Positions 1 through 12,098 of a stretch of 64,000 nt of DNA are shown here, one piece after another. The first letter of the stretch is position 1. Each line of letters begins with the position of its first letter. The DNA comes from an uncultured Clostridia bacterium. Its GTDB lineage: Bacteria; Bacillota; Clostridia; Christensenellales; Borkfalkiaceae. The notes under the pieces are model-generated. The model had not been told where the DNA came from. It saw only the letters and a list, made by a program, of their open reading frames with translations, and did no database searches. The DNA is taken from the NCBI GenBank assembly GCA_947629535.1, contig CANREC010000001.1, positions 22,460-86,459 on the forward strand, written 5' to 3'. A program made the position numbers and the translations under genes.

Positions 1-1
1 T

Positions 2-892
2 CTCAAAAACTATATCGACGCCCACGGCAAGGAGCTCGGTATCCTCAAAGCGATGGGTTATTCAAGGTTTTCGGTCGCCAGACGCTTTTGGATCTTCGGC
101 CTCAGCGTGCTCTCGGGCGCTTTGATCGGTTTTGGTGTGGCTTATCTCTATATGCCGACCTTCTACCGTGTCCAAAATGCGGACGGAATTTTGCCGAAAA
201 TCGCAGTAGGTTTTCACTTCGAACTATTACTTTGTCTTGTCGTATTGCCGACGCTTGTGTTTGCGGGACTTGCGGTTTTATATGCTTTTTATAAGCTGAA
301 AGCTCCCGTGTTAAATTTATTGCGGGAAAGCCAAGAAAATACGATCAAAGCGCGCAGGGAAAAAGAGGGGCCTTTTTTGAAAGGGCTGAGGCTCGCAACA
401 TTGAAAAGTAAAAAATTACTCGTATTTTTGATCGCTTTTTCAGCATTTTGCTTTTCATCGATGGTACAGATGTCCCTCTCAATGCCCGATCTCGCAAGCG
501 AAACGTTTGCGTGGATGATCCTCATGATAGGGTTGATCTTGGCGTTCATGACGCTTTTGATGTCTCTTTCAAGCGTCGTAAAGGGGAACGCAAAGACGAT
601 CGCCATGATGCGTATCTTCGGATATGGATACGGCGTCTGTTCCGATCGGATCCTCGGCGCATACCGCCCGTTTGCCTATGTGGGCTTTGCTGTCGGAACG
701 GTTTATCAATTTATACTTTTGAAACTTATGCTTGGTTTGTTCTTTTCCGACGTCAATGTTCCCGCTTATACGTTCGATTGGAAAGCGCTGCTCATTGCAT
801 TATTTGCTTTTGTTGTCATGTACGAGTTCATTCTATTTTTATATGCGCAAAAAATCAAAAAGCTCTCGCTGAAATCGGTTATGGGGGAATAG
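2..892 (+). CDS. FtsX-like ABC transporter permease, C-terminal part (5' end outside window)
   Basis: Frame is open to the window edge; LKNYIDAHGKELGILKAMGYS motif typical of FtsX/MacB permeases, followed by several TM segments. Confidence 0.75.
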   Translation, partial: LKNYIDAHGKELGILKAMGYSRFSVARRFWIFGLSVLSGALIGFGVAYLYMPTFYRVQNADGILPKIAVGFHFELLLCLVVLPTLVFAGLAVLYAFYKLKAPVLNLLRESQENTIKARREKEGPFLKGLRLATLKSKKLLVFLIAFSAFCFSSMVQMSLSMPDLASETFAWMILMIGLILAFMTLLMSLSSVVKGNAKTIAMMRIFGYGYGVCSDRILGAYRPFAYVGFAVGTVYQFILLKLMLGLFFSDVNVPAYTFDWKALLIALFAFVVMYEFILFLYAQKIKKLSLKSVMGE

Positions 893-927
893 GGACGGGC
901 CGTTCATACATATCATCCAATATAATG

Positions 928-954
928 AAAAAGCGGCAAATTTGCCGCTTTTTT
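928..954. terminator. Bidirectional intrinsic terminator
   Basis: AAAAAGCGGCAAATTTGCCGCTTTTTT between convergent genes. Confidence 0.85.
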
Positions 955-978
955 GCATGAAAGATATGATCGATAGCT

Positions 979-1428
979 TTACATCTTTGATTCTCTGTCC
1001 ATGGCGCGTTTCATGTCGCGTTCCTTGATCGCCTGTTTCTTGTCGTAGGTGTGCTTGCCCTTGCAGAGGGCGATCTCCACCTTGACGAGCGCGTCCCGAA
1101 AGTAGATCTTCAGCGGAACGAGGGTATAGCCTCTCTCATTGACTTTACCGACGATCTTTGAGATCTCTATGCGGTGGAGCAGAAGTTTCCTGTCCTTTCT
1201 CGAATCGCGCGTGGAGAAGGCGCCGCTCTTGTCGTAGAGGGCGATGTGCATGTTTTTCAGAAAGATCTCTCCGCCGCGTATCTCGCAGAAACTTTCCCCG
1301 AGAGAGGCGTGCCCCGCGCGCAGTGACTTTACTTCCGCGCCCTCGAGGACGAGCCCCGCCTCATACTTATCACCGATGAAGTATTCGAACGAGGCGGATT
1401 TGTTGACAGCAATGATTTTCATAGCCAT
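979..1428 (-). CDS. smpB: SsrA-binding protein SmpB
   Basis: KIIAVNKSASFEYFIGDKYEAGLVLEGAEVKSLRAG...; next to rnr and secG. Confidence 0.95.
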   Translation of the reverse strand: MAMKIIAVNKSASFEYFIGDKYEAGLVLEGAEVKSLRAGHASLGESFCEIRGGEIFLKNMHIALYDKSGAFSTRDSRKDRKLLLHRIEISKIVGKVNERGYTLVPLKIYFRDALVKVEIALCKGKHTYDKKQAIKERDMKRAMDRESKM

Positions 1429-1453
1429 ATTTTACCATAGAGAAAGGGGTTTG

Positions 1454-3535
1454 TCAAAGGATTCCCGAGAGGGAGAACAGCACTCTCCTTGCGCCGCGGT
1501 CCACGCCGACGACTTCGACGAGGAGCTTTTTGCCGAGGCAAAAGGAATTTTTGGTCCCGCGCAGGAGCAAACGTTCTTCAATGAACTCGTAGCTGTCATC
1601 GGGGAGCGTTTCAATGGGGATGAGCCCCTCGATAGAGTTTGGAAGCTCCGCAAAGATGCCGAAGGACGTCACGCCCGACACGGTGGCCTCATACCTTTCC
1701 CCGATCTTATCCTGCATATAGGCGGTGACGTAGAGCGCGTCGACGTCCCGTTCGGCCTCCATGGCGTTCCTTTCGCATGCTGAGGAGCGGATAGAAACGC
1801 TCCCGACGCTGTTTTCGAACGTTTCGCGGGCCGAGGAGGCATTCTTCAGCGCCACCTTGATGATCCGATGGATACAGAGGTCGGGATAGCGGCGGATGGG
1901 GGAGGTGAAGTGGCAATAGCAATCGGAGGCGAGCCCGAAGTGCCCGATATTCTCGGGAGAATAGACGGCCTTCATCATCGATCGAAGCATGACGCGGTTG
2001 ACGACCGTCGCGAGGGGAGATGTGCCGAGGTTATCAAGAAGGGTTTGATAGTCCTGCGGCGACACGTTATCGGGATCGAATCGGGCTGCGACGCCGAGGC
2101 CCTTCAGAAAGGCGAGCAGGGATGCGGCCTTGTCCTCGGATGGTTTTTCGTGCACGCGATAGACGAAGGGCATCTGCATTTCCGTCATGATCGTGGCGAC
2201 CGATTCATTGGCGAGGATCATGAATTCTTCGATCATCTCGTGCGAGATCGTCCTGTTATGTTCGGGAATGGTGATCTTGCCGTCCGAATAGAGGATCTTT
2301 TGTTCCCGTAGGTCCATTTCGATCCCGCCGCGGCGCTTTCGGGCAGCTTTTAAGATCTCGGTGAGCTCCACAGCCGTTTTTACAAATTGAATGAGGTCGG
2401 GATACTCTGTGACTGCCGCCGCCTGCCCCTCTGCGATGGCTGTGACGGTGGAGTAAGTCATTCTGTGACGGGAGCATATGACGGAAGGAACGATCTTCTT
2501 TTGTATGACTTCGCCCTTCCTGTTGACCGTCATGAGACAGGAGAGGGTGAGCCGCGGCACGCCTTCGTTCAGCGAGCAGATGCCGTTGGAAAGGGAAGGG
2601 GGGAGCATGGGGAAAACGCGGTCGGGGAAATAGACGCTTGTCCCGCGCTTGAAGGCCTCTGTGTCGAGCAGGCTGTTCCGCTTGACATAATGCGAGACAT
2701 CTGCAATGTGCACGCCCAAGTGATAGAGTCCGCCCTCTTTTTCGACGGAAATCGCGTCGTCGATGTCCCTTGTGTCCTCGCCGTCGATCGTGATGATGAG
2801 GTTTTTCCGAAAATCGCTCCTTCCTTCGAGAGAGAGAAGGGGATCGGATTTGGCCTGCTTTTCGCCTTCGCGAAGAACGTCGTCGGGAAAGGCCTCAAAG
2901 AGGGAGTGGGCGCGGATGATCGCCTGTTCCTCTGTGAAGAAATCTCCGTCTTTTCCCAAGACCTCAACGATCTCGCCGATGGGCTGCCGTCCGCTGTACG
3001 ACTTGATCTCGGCGACGACCTTTTCTCCGCCGCGGCATCCCATAGATTTCCCGCGCGGGATCAAGACGTCCTCGGTGTATCTTGTATCGTCCGATGAGAC
3101 AAACCCGCCTGTCCTTTCGAAACGGAAGGAGCCGACGACTTCGCGGATGCCGTGTTCGATGATGGCAAGGACTTCGCCTTCGTCGCCGTTTCTGCCCCCG
3201 ACGCAGTAGCAGAGCACGTCGTCGCCGTGAAGGGCGTCTTTCATGGCTCTGCGGGGAAGAAAGAGCTTTTGCGATCCGTCATCGGGCAGAAAGAACCCGA
3301 AACCGCGCGCATTTCCGACGATCCTGCCGCGTTTGGCGCCGAATTGTTCGGCTGTCCCGAATCTTCCTTCGCAGTCTGACAAAAGATCTCCGCTGCGGAC
3401 GAGGGAGTAGAGCATGTCTTTCAGGGCGAGCGATCCGGCTCGCCCGAGACGAAGTTTACGCGCGATCTCCTCCGCCGTTCCAAGGGCGAAGGTGCCGTCC
3501 GTGATTTTTGTGAGGAGTATGTGTTTTACGTTCAA
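1454..3535 (-). CDS. rnr: Ribonuclease R; TTG start inferred from AAAGGAG-N5-TTG
   Basis: RNB domain (TIDGEDTRDIDDAISVE, HFTSPIRRYPDLCIHR) and C-terminal S1 domain. Confidence 0.93.
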   Translation of the reverse strand: MNVKHILLTKITDGTFALGTAEEIARKLRLGRAGSLALKDMLYSLVRSGDLLSDCEGRFGTAEQFGAKRGRIVGNARGFGFFLPDDGSQKLFLPRRAMKDALHGDDVLCYCVGGRNGDEGEVLAIIEHGIREVVGSFRFERTGGFVSSDDTRYTEDVLIPRGKSMGCRGGEKVVAEIKSYSGRQPIGEIVEVLGKDGDFFTEEQAIIRAHSLFEAFPDDVLREGEKQAKSDPLLSLEGRSDFRKNLIITIDGEDTRDIDDAISVEKEGGLYHLGVHIADVSHYVKRNSLLDTEAFKRGTSVYFPDRVFPMLPPSLSNGICSLNEGVPRLTLSCLMTVNRKGEVIQKKIVPSVICSRHRMTYSTVTAIAEGQAAAVTEYPDLIQFVKTAVELTEILKAARKRRGGIEMDLREQKILYSDGKITIPEHNRTISHEMIEEFMILANESVATIMTEMQMPFVYRVHEKPSEDKAASLLAFLKGLGVAARFDPDNVSPQDYQTLLDNLGTSPLATVVNRVMLRSMMKAVYSPENIGHFGLASDCYCHFTSPIRRYPDLCIHRIIKVALKNASSARETFENSVGSVSIRSSACERNAMEAERDVDALYVTAYMQDKIGERYEATVSGVTSFGIFAELPNSIEGLIPIETLPDDSYEFIEERLLLRGTKNSFCLGKKLLVEVVGVDRGARRVLFSLSGIL

Positions 3536-3597
3536 GATATCTCCTTTCAGGGCAAAGAAATAGGGCGACCAAAGCCGCCCCAAGGAATTTCCTTTGT

Positions 3598-3921
3598 TCA
3601 AATCGACCAAATGGCATCGATCTGCAAAATAAAGAACACGATCGCAAGAACGCCGAGCACGCCCAGACAGATATATGTCCAGAGCTTGAGCTTTGCTTCC
3701 GTCGATTTTCCTTTGTTCTTACCGTAGAATGTTTCGCTGGAGCCGCCGAGGGCGTCGATACCGTTGGAATTGCCGGGGGTAAGCATGACGAGGATGAGCG
3801 CCGCGACAGCCGCAACGAACATCAGAGCGATGAATACAAAACTGACGACCTGATAGGTATAATACGTCGACCAGTCCGGCGAGGGTTTGAGGAGGCTTGT
3901 GATGAAAGAAACAACATCCAT
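3598..3921 (-). CDS. secG: Preprotein translocase subunit SecG
   Basis: Two TM segments, ILVMLTPGNSNGIDALGG, secG-rnr-smpB gene order. Confidence 0.85.
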   Translation of the reverse strand: MDVVSFITSLLKPSPDWSTYYTYQVVSFVFIALMFVAAVAALILVMLTPGNSNGIDALGGSSETFYGKNKGKSTEAKLKLWTYICLGVLGVLAIVFFILQIDAIWSI

Positions 3922-4167
3922 ATTTCTTTATCCTTCTGAATTTTTACTTGATTCGTTAAAAAGTATACCATAGCAAAAAATAAATTGCAAGTTATTTTCA
4001 TTGAATTTCCGAAATTTCTTGTGAAAAAGAAGGTCTTTCCGACGATGAGATGGGGGAACGTCATGCCATATCGGGCACTTCTTTTTTGGTCTCTTTGCTT
4101 TCGTTTCCGTCCTCGGAAAAAAATGGTAAGGATTTTGTGAAAAATTTCGCAAACGAAAGTCCCGAAG

Positions 4168-4196
4168 TTGACAAATCTTTGCGCATATACTATAAT
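4168..4196 (+). promoter_or_regulatory. Sigma-A promoter, leaderless geometry
   Basis: TTGACA-N17-TATAAT, then 6 nt to the ATG at 4203. Confidence 0.85.
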
Positions 4197-4202
4197 TCAA
4201 AT

Positions 4203-4712
4203 ATGGATAATTTGATTTTGATCGGAATGCCTTCCGCAGGCAAGAGCACAGCGGGCGTTCTCCTCGCAAAGAGGATCGGATACGGTTTCGTGGACTGCGA
4301 TCTCATGATCCAAGGCGAAGAGAGAAGCCTCCTTTGCGACCTCATCGACGCGAAGGGGACGGACGGATATCTTGAGATCGAGAATCGCATTTGCTCGGGG
4401 CTGTTCGTCTCCCGCTGCGTCGTCGCGACGGGCGGTAGCGTCTGCTACTGCGAAGAGGCGATGGAACACCTCAAATCTCTCGGGACGATCATCTATCTCG
4501 AGATCGGCGCAGAAGAGGCCGAACGCCGTCTTACCAATCTGAAAAGACGGGGCGTCGTCATGCACGGCGGGATCAGGACGATCAAGGAACTCCATAAAGA
4601 GAGGGTCCCTCTCTATGAAAAATATGCCGACATTGTCGTAGACTGCAACGGTCTGACCATCGATGAGACCGTTGAGACGCTTGCCGCCGCGGCGGGATTC
4701 CGCCAGTTGTGA
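4203..4712 (+). CDS. aroK: Shikimate kinase
   Basis: LILIGMPSAGKSTAGVLLAKRIGYGFVDCD, VVATGGSVC. Confidence 0.9.
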   Translation: MDNLILIGMPSAGKSTAGVLLAKRIGYGFVDCDLMIQGEERSLLCDLIDAKGTDGYLEIENRICSGLFVSRCVVATGGSVCYCEEAMEHLKSLGTIIYLEIGAEEAERRLTNLKRRGVVMHGGIRTIKELHKERVPLYEKYADIVVDCNGLTIDETVETLAAAAGFRQL

Positions 4713-5677
4713 GGGTCCTTGTCTATGGCGCAGGCGCCATGGGGACGAGCCTCGGCGTCCTTTTGACGCGCGGGGGCGTTCCCTGTGAGCTCGTCACGCG
4801 GAATGCCGCCCACACGGCGGCGATGAGAACGAGCGGCGCAGACCTCATTGAGGGCGGGAAGGAGAGCACGACGGCAGTCTCCGCCTCCCTGCCGCAGGAG
4901 ATGAAGGGGACGTATGACGTCATCTTCCTTGCGACGCGGCAGAAAGAGAACGAAAGGATCGCGCGTTTTCTGTTGCCCTTCCTCGCCGAGGACGGGGCCG
5001 TTGTCACTGTGCAGAACGGTCTGCCCGAAGAGGGACTTGCCGAAGTTTTCGGGCCCGACAGGGTCTACGGCGCAGCGCTCGGCTGGGGCGCAGAGCTCCT
5101 TTCCCCCGCGAAAGTCGTCGTGACGTCCGAGGAGTATGCCCTTGCGCTCGGCGCATTCGGAAAGGGAAATAAAACTTCTGAGATCGCCGCGCTCTTAAAA
5201 AAGGGCGGGATCGGCGTCACGATCGGCGATCTGAAGGAGATCCGCTATTCCAAGCTCGTCGTCAATGCGTCCCTCTCGACGCTGTCGACGATCTCGGGCC
5301 TGACGTTCGGCGTACTCTCCGCGAAATACAAGAAACTCACTTTGGCCCTCATGCGCGAGACCGTCGCGGTCGCGCGGGCGGAAGGGTGTAAACAGCTCGT
5401 GCAGAACGGGCATGACATCGGGAAACTCTTTTCAAGTCCCTTTGCGGGGATCGTTCTTCCGCATGCGATGAAGAAACATCGGAATATCCGCTCGGGCATG
5501 CTCAAGGACATCGGCGCGGGCAGACGGTGCGATGTGGACTTCGTCGCGGGCGCCGTCGTGAAGGCGGGGGAACGGCTGAACGTTGACACTCCGAAACTTC
5601 GTGCGGCGGTCGCGCTCGTCCACGACATCGAAAACGGCCTTGCGGAGCTTTCTCCCGAAACATTAAAATTGATCTGA
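4709..5677 (+). CDS. Ketopantoate reductase family (2-dehydropantoate 2-reductase-like)
   Basis: N-terminal GAGAMGTSLGVLL Rossmann motif; ApbA/PanE-like domain order; GTG start overlapping aroK stop. Confidence 0.8.
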   Translation: MRVLVYGAGAMGTSLGVLLTRGGVPCELVTRNAAHTAAMRTSGADLIEGGKESTTAVSASLPQEMKGTYDVIFLATRQKENERIARFLLPFLAEDGAVVTVQNGLPEEGLAEVFGPDRVYGAALGWGAELLSPAKVVVTSEEYALALGAFGKGNKTSEIAALLKKGGIGVTIGDLKEIRYSKLVVNASLSTLSTISGLTFGVLSAKYKKLTLALMRETVAVARAEGCKQLVQNGHDIGKLFSSPFAGIVLPHAMKKHRNIRSGMLKDIGAGRRCDVDFVAGAVVKAGERLNVDTPKLRAAVALVHDIENGLAELSPETLKLI

Positions 5678-5766
5678 TCGATCCTCCCATTGACGCCGTC
5701 CGACGGTCCTTTTTTTGTGTAAGGGAGTTGCGGCGGATGGGGAGATCGACAGGAAGGAAACAGACT

Positions 5767-7398
5767 ATGGACTATAAAGCACTTGCGGAGCGTTTGCTCC
5801 CCGGGGATTATCCCGCACTCGCATCCTATGAAGAAAAATACCCGCCGCGCAATTTGCCGAAGGGGGCTCAGGTGACCCGACTTGCTCCCTCGCCGACGGG
5901 TTTCATTCATCTCGGCAATCTCTTTGCTGCCATTGCCAACGAACGCATCGCCCATCAGAGCGGCGGCATTCTGTATCTCCGCATCGAGGATACGGACTTA
6001 AAGCGCAAGGTCGACGGGGCCGTCGAGGCCGTCAAAAATGCGCTCCGCTACTTTGACATCAGGTTTGATGAGGGGGCGGAGATCGACGGGGATAACACCT
6101 ATGCGCCGTGGTATCAGCGCCAGAGGGCGGAGATCTACCGTGCCTTCGTGAAACATCTCATCGAGATCGGCAGGGCGTATCCCTGTTTCTGTTCCGAAGA
6201 AGAACTGGAATGTCTCCGCGAGGAACAGACGGCCAAGAAGGAGATCACGGGCTACTACGGGAAGTATGCCCGTTGCCGCAACCTTTCCGAGGAAGAAATT
6301 TACAAAAAGTTGGACGAAGGCAAGCCCTTTGTCATCCGCTTGCGGTCGATGGGAGATCCCGAGAACAAGATCAAGTTCTGCGACGCGATCAAGGGAGAGA
6401 TCACTGTCACAGAAAACGATCAGGACGTTGTCATATTAAAATCGGACGGCATTCCGACCTACCATTTCGCCCATGCCATCGACGACCACTTCATGCGGAC
6501 GACCCTCGTCATCCGCGGAGAAGAGTGGCTGGCGTCATTGCCCATCCATATCGAGCTCTTCGATGCGCTCGGATTCGAACGTCCCCGTTACGGACACAAC
6601 TGCTCATTGATGAAACAGGACGGCGAGACGAGGAGAAAACTCTCCAAGCGCAAAGACCCTGAGCTTTCTCTCGAATTTTACCGCAAGGAGGGGTATTATG
6701 CCCGCGCCGTCAAGGTGTACATGCTGACGCTCCTCAATTCCAATTTCGAGGAATGGTATCTGAAAAATCCCGACAAGCCGCTTGAAGAGTTCAAATTTTC
6801 GGCGGAAAAGATGTCGAAGAGCGGAACGCTGTTCGACATCGACAAGCTCAACGATATTTCCAAGAACGAGCTCTCCAAACTTTCAGCCGAGGAAATGTTC
6901 AGCTTTTTGAAAACATGGGCGGACGAATTCGGCAGCGAGGAGGAGAAACTTCGTTTCAGCGAAAGTGAAAAAATGCTGAAGGTCCTCACGCTTTGCATGG
7001 GTATCGGCGGGAAGAAACGCAGAAAGGACATCACGACCGCCTCGCAGGCCATGGGGCTTTTGGGATATTTCTTTGAACGGCCCGCAGAATTTGAGGCTTA
7101 CCGCGTGGAAGATGTGGACAAAACGGCGATTTTGAAGGGTTTCCTCGCAAAATATGACGCCAAAGATGATTCGCAGACCTGGTTTGCGAAGATCAAGGAG
7201 ATCGCATCCGAAAACGGCTTTGCCGCGGAGATGAAGGACTATAAAGCTGACCCCGAGGCCTATAAGGGCAGCGTCGCAGACGTTGCCGAGGTCCTGCGCA
7301 TCGCGACGACGGGAAAGGCCAATACGCCCGACCTTTGGACCATTCAACAGATCTTGGGCGAAACAGAGACAAGGGCAAGGATCGCGGCCGCCCTTTAA
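5767..7398 (+). CDS. gltX: Glutamyl-tRNA synthetase
   Basis: RLAPSPTGFIHLGNL, LRIEDTD, RRKLSKRKDP (KMSKS-type) motifs. Confidence 0.93.
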   Translation: MDYKALAERLLPGDYPALASYEEKYPPRNLPKGAQVTRLAPSPTGFIHLGNLFAAIANERIAHQSGGILYLRIEDTDLKRKVDGAVEAVKNALRYFDIRFDEGAEIDGDNTYAPWYQRQRAEIYRAFVKHLIEIGRAYPCFCSEEELECLREEQTAKKEITGYYGKYARCRNLSEEEIYKKLDEGKPFVIRLRSMGDPENKIKFCDAIKGEITVTENDQDVVILKSDGIPTYHFAHAIDDHFMRTTLVIRGEEWLASLPIHIELFDALGFERPRYGHNCSLMKQDGETRRKLSKRKDPELSLEFYRKEGYYARAVKVYMLTLLNSNFEEWYLKNPDKPLEEFKFSAEKMSKSGTLFDIDKLNDISKNELSKLSAEEMFSFLKTWADEFGSEEEKLRFSESEKMLKVLTLCMGIGGKKRRKDITTASQAMGLLGYFFERPAEFEAYRVEDVDKTAILKGFLAKYDAKDDSQTWFAKIKEIASENGFAAEMKDYKADPEAYKGSVADVAEVLRIATTGKANTPDLWTIQQILGETETRARIAAAL

Positions 7399-7422
7399 GG
7401 CCGCGGATACAGAGGAGAACCT

Positions 7423-8253
7423 ATGAGCAGGGCAGACCGCATCTTCATCGAAAACTGCAGAGACATTCTCGAAAACGGTGTTTGGGACACCAATGCGGAA
7501 GTTCGTCCCCATTGGGACGACGGCACGCCCGCCCATACGGTCAAGAAGTTCGGCGTCGTCAACCGCTACAATTTGCAGGAAGAATTTCCCATTTTGACCC
7601 TTCGCCGTACGGCCATCAAGAGCTGTATCGACGAAATTCTCTGGATCTGGCAGAAAAAGAGCAACAACATTCACGACCTTCATTCCCACATCTGGGACAG
7701 TTGGGCGGATGAGAGCGGCAGTATCGGCAAGGCCTACGGCTATCAGCTTGCACAGAAGTCGAAGTACGCGGAAGGGGAGTTCGATCAGGTCGACCGTGTG
7801 CTGTTCGATCTGAAACATCACCCCGCGTCGCGCAGGATCTTGACAAATCTGTATAATTTCAGCGATCTGTATGAAATGCACCTGTATCCGTGCGCATATT
7901 CCATGACGTTCAACGTCTCGGGGGATACTCTCAACGGCATTCTGAATCAACGTTCCAACGACGTTTTGACGGCCAACAACTGGAATGTCGTGCAGTACGC
8001 GATCCTCCTCATCATGTTTGCACAGGTGAGCGGTCTCAAGGCAGGGGAGCTCGTGCACGTCATTGCCGACGCCCATATCTACGACCGCCACGTCGATATC
8101 GTCAAGGAGATCATCGAAAGAGAGCCTCTTCCCGCGCCAAAACTCATCGTCGACTCCGATATCAAAAATTTCTACGATTTTACAGTGGATTCCTTCAGGT
8201 TAGAAGGGTATCAATTTCACCCCCTCGATAAGAAAATCCCCGTCGCAATTTGA
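7423..8253 (+). CDS. thyA: Thymidylate synthase
   Basis: PCAYSMTFNVSGDTLNGILNQRSNDVLTANNWNV; RBS AGAGGAG. Confidence 0.93.
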   Translation: MSRADRIFIENCRDILENGVWDTNAEVRPHWDDGTPAHTVKKFGVVNRYNLQEEFPILTLRRTAIKSCIDEILWIWQKKSNNIHDLHSHIWDSWADESGSIGKAYGYQLAQKSKYAEGEFDQVDRVLFDLKHHPASRRILTNLYNFSDLYEMHLYPCAYSMTFNVSGDTLNGILNQRSNDVLTANNWNVVQYAILLIMFAQVSGLKAGELVHVIADAHIYDRHVDIVKEIIEREPLPAPKLIVDSDIKNFYDFTVDSFRLEGYQFHPLDKKIPVAI

Positions 8254-8268
8254 CGTTTTCGACATTTT

Positions 8269-8293
8269 GCATAGTACTATGTCAGACATAATA
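8269..8293 (+). repeat. Dispersed palindromic element, locus 1
   Basis: GCATAGTACTATGTCAGACATAATA between thyA and folA. Confidence 0.9.
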
Positions 8294-8310
8294 AAGGAGA
8301 AAAGCCAAAA

Positions 8311-8805
8311 ATGAAGGCAATTTTCCACTGTGACAAGCATTGGGGCATCGGGAAGAGCAACGATTTGATGTTCTCGCTCCCCAAGGACATGAAGTTCTTC
8401 CGCGAGACCACGACGGGAAAAATTGTCGTCATGGGACGGAACACACTTTTCTCTTTTCCGAACGGAAAACCCTTAAAAAACCGCATCAATATCGTGCTCT
8501 CCCCGAATGACATCGACGGGGTCAGGACAGCCCATGACCTTGACGAACTCTTTGAGGAAATAAAAAAATACCCGCCCGACGACGTCTTTGTCATCGGCGG
8601 CGCAAGCGTTTATCGAACGTTGATCCCATATTGCACGGAAGTTTTGGTGACAAAAGTGGACGCAGACGGCGGGGCGGATGTCTTTGTTCCCGACCTCGAC
8701 CTCGATCCGAACTTTGAATGTTTTTCCGAAAGCGACCCCGTCGAGGACAACGGTTACATTACCCGTTACTGTCTCTATAAAAATCAATTTGTAAAGTCAT
8801 TTTGA
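8311..8805 (+). CDS. folA: Dihydrofolate reductase
   Basis: HWGIGKSNDLMFSLPKDMKFFRETTTGKIVVMGRNT...VIGGASVYRTLIPYC. Confidence 0.93.
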   Translation: MKAIFHCDKHWGIGKSNDLMFSLPKDMKFFRETTTGKIVVMGRNTLFSFPNGKPLKNRINIVLSPNDIDGVRTAHDLDELFEEIKKYPPDDVFVIGGASVYRTLIPYCTEVLVTKVDADGGADVFVPDLDLDPNFECFSESDPVEDNGYITRYCLYKNQFVKSF

Positions 8806-8811
8806 AAGCAG

Positions 8812-8843
8812 AAACCCGTTTGCATGACAGCGAACGGGTTTTT
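8812..8843. terminator. Intrinsic terminator after folA
   Basis: AAACCCGTT...GAACGGGTTTTT. Confidence 0.8.
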
Positions 8844-9183
8844 AGCAAAGTTCGATTTTTATCCCGACGACGCCGTACATTTTCTGCCGTTCGGGCGAGT
8901 AATAAACCTCCATATCCCTGTAAGATGCCGTTTCAAGCGTTTCTTCGGTATATCCGCAGTCAAGAAGAGGCAGGTTTGCATAGAGCTTTTCGAAGGAGGG
9001 GAAGATATTCAAACCGAGGATCTTTGCCTTTAGTTTCTTTCCGTTTTTGGTATTGACGAATTCGATTTTATCGCCGACCTTCATTTTCTGCCGCTTTTCG
9101 TCATAGAGGCGAAGTTCGATCGTCTTTTTCCCGCTTTCGATCATTGCAAACGGGATGGGAGCGAGATCCATTGTGTGTATCAT
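8842..9183 (-). CDS. ASCH domain protein
   Basis: MIHTMDLAPIPFAMIESGKKTIELRLYDEKRQKMKVGDKIEF. Confidence 0.8.
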   Translation of the reverse strand: MIHTMDLAPIPFAMIESGKKTIELRLYDEKRQKMKVGDKIEFVNTKNGKKLKAKILGLNIFPSFEKLYANLPLLDCGYTEETLETASYRDMEVYYSPERQKMYGVVGIKIELC

Positions 9184-9189
9184 AAGAAA

Positions 9190-9218
9190 ATTATAGCATA
9201 ATGTTCTTCCAAAAACAA
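9190..9218 (-). promoter_or_regulatory. Promoter of ASCH gene, leaderless geometry
   Basis: TTGTTT-N17-TATAAT-N6-ATG on minus strand. Confidence 0.75.
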
Positions 9219-9311
9219 GATGTATGGGGAAAATTTCCGATTGGCCCCGTTTTTTTGTTGTTTTTTTTGGGCGGATGTATTATAATCACCTGTGGAATTC
9301 AAGAGGATATT

Positions 9312-11141
<1,830 letters not shown>

Positions 11142-11249
11142 GGCGATTTTCTTGCAGATAAAATTTCAGTACAAGATAAAAAGGACGGGGATTTTTCCCG
11201 TCTTTATCTTTTTCGGCATGAACTGCCCGAGAGATTCATATATTTTACC

Positions 11250-11504
11250 ATGCGTGAAGAAGTCAAAGAAAGCGTTCTCACAGTCGAACAGCAAAAGAAA
11301 ATTACCATGAGCGGCGTTTCGGGCGTCGATTCGTTCTCGGAGACCTGCATCCTGCTGACCGTCAACGGCAAGCGGGTCAAGATCGAAGGGAACAAGCTGA
11401 AAGTGATCTCCTTTTCCGAGGGGAGCGGGAATTTTGCGGCAAGCGGCGAGGTCACGCTCATCAGATACGGCGCTGCGGGGAAACTCTCCCGTCTCTTTAA
11501 GTGA
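11250..11504 (+). CDS. yabP: Sporulation protein YabP
   Basis: YabP-like beta domain (ITMSGVSGVDSFSETCILLTVNGKRVKIEG), followed by yabQ. Confidence 0.8.
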   Translation: MREEVKESVLTVEQQKKITMSGVSGVDSFSETCILLTVNGKRVKIEGNKLKVISFSEGSGNFAASGEVTLIRYGAAGKLSRLFK

Positions 11505-11857
11505 TGCAGCTGCGCATCTTTCTCATATGTCTCTTTATCGGCGTCCTCGGCGGGTTCGTCTATGACGTCTTTTTCCTTTTACGGAATTTTTACAGGAAAC
11601 AATGGTTTCGCGTCCTCTGCGACGTCTGTTTTTGTCTTTGTTTCGGCGTATTCTATTTTTTTCTTTCCGTTTCCCTTGCGCTCCCGCCGCTGAGGGGCTA
11701 TCATCTGCTCGCATGCGTCATCGGATTGACGCTCTATCTGAAAAGTTTCCACAAAATCGTTGCATTTTTCGCAGATATGCTGTATAATAAGCTTATCGGA
11801 AAGCACAAAAGGAATACGAAACATGGACGAAGCAACAAAAGAGCAAAAGCAGGATAA
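11501..11857 (+). CDS. yabQ: Spore cortex biosynthesis protein YabQ-like
   Basis: Small membrane protein (GVLGGFVYDVFFLLRNF) directly after yabP. Confidence 0.7.
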   Translation: MMQLRIFLICLFIGVLGGFVYDVFFLLRNFYRKQWFRVLCDVCFCLCFGVFYFFLSVSLALPPLRGYHLLACVIGLTLYLKSFHKIVAFFADMLYNKLIGKHKRNTKHGRSNKRAKAG

Positions 11858-12098
11858 AAATCGCAGGATCGCAGTCGGAGCGACGGTGGGCGGCGTTCTC
11901 GTTGTCTTTTTCCTTCTCATTGTGCTCATCATTCAATTCGTGCAGATGGGTGTTCTCAATTCGGAGAGCCGCGAGCTCGACAGGAGCATTACGGACTACC
12001 AGCAAAAGATCCAAAACGAAGAGGGGATCCTTGATGAATATCTCTCGGGAGACGCTCTCTATTGGCGTGCCGTCATGCAGGGTTGGAAAAAACAGTGA
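11823..12098 (+). CDS. DivIC/FtsB-like septum formation initiator
   Basis: Single TM plus short coiled coil; position after yabPQ. Confidence 0.65.
   Translation: MDEATKEQKQDKNRRIAVGATVGGVLVVFFLLIVLIIQFVQMGVLNSESRELDRSITDYQQKIQNEEGILDEYLSGDALYWRAVMQGWKKQ

Noticed and set aside
9201-9311. N-terminal extension of the TypA ORF
   Set aside because: The region holds the promoter (TATAAT near 9283) and an SD-like AAGAGGA; the true start is ATG 9312.
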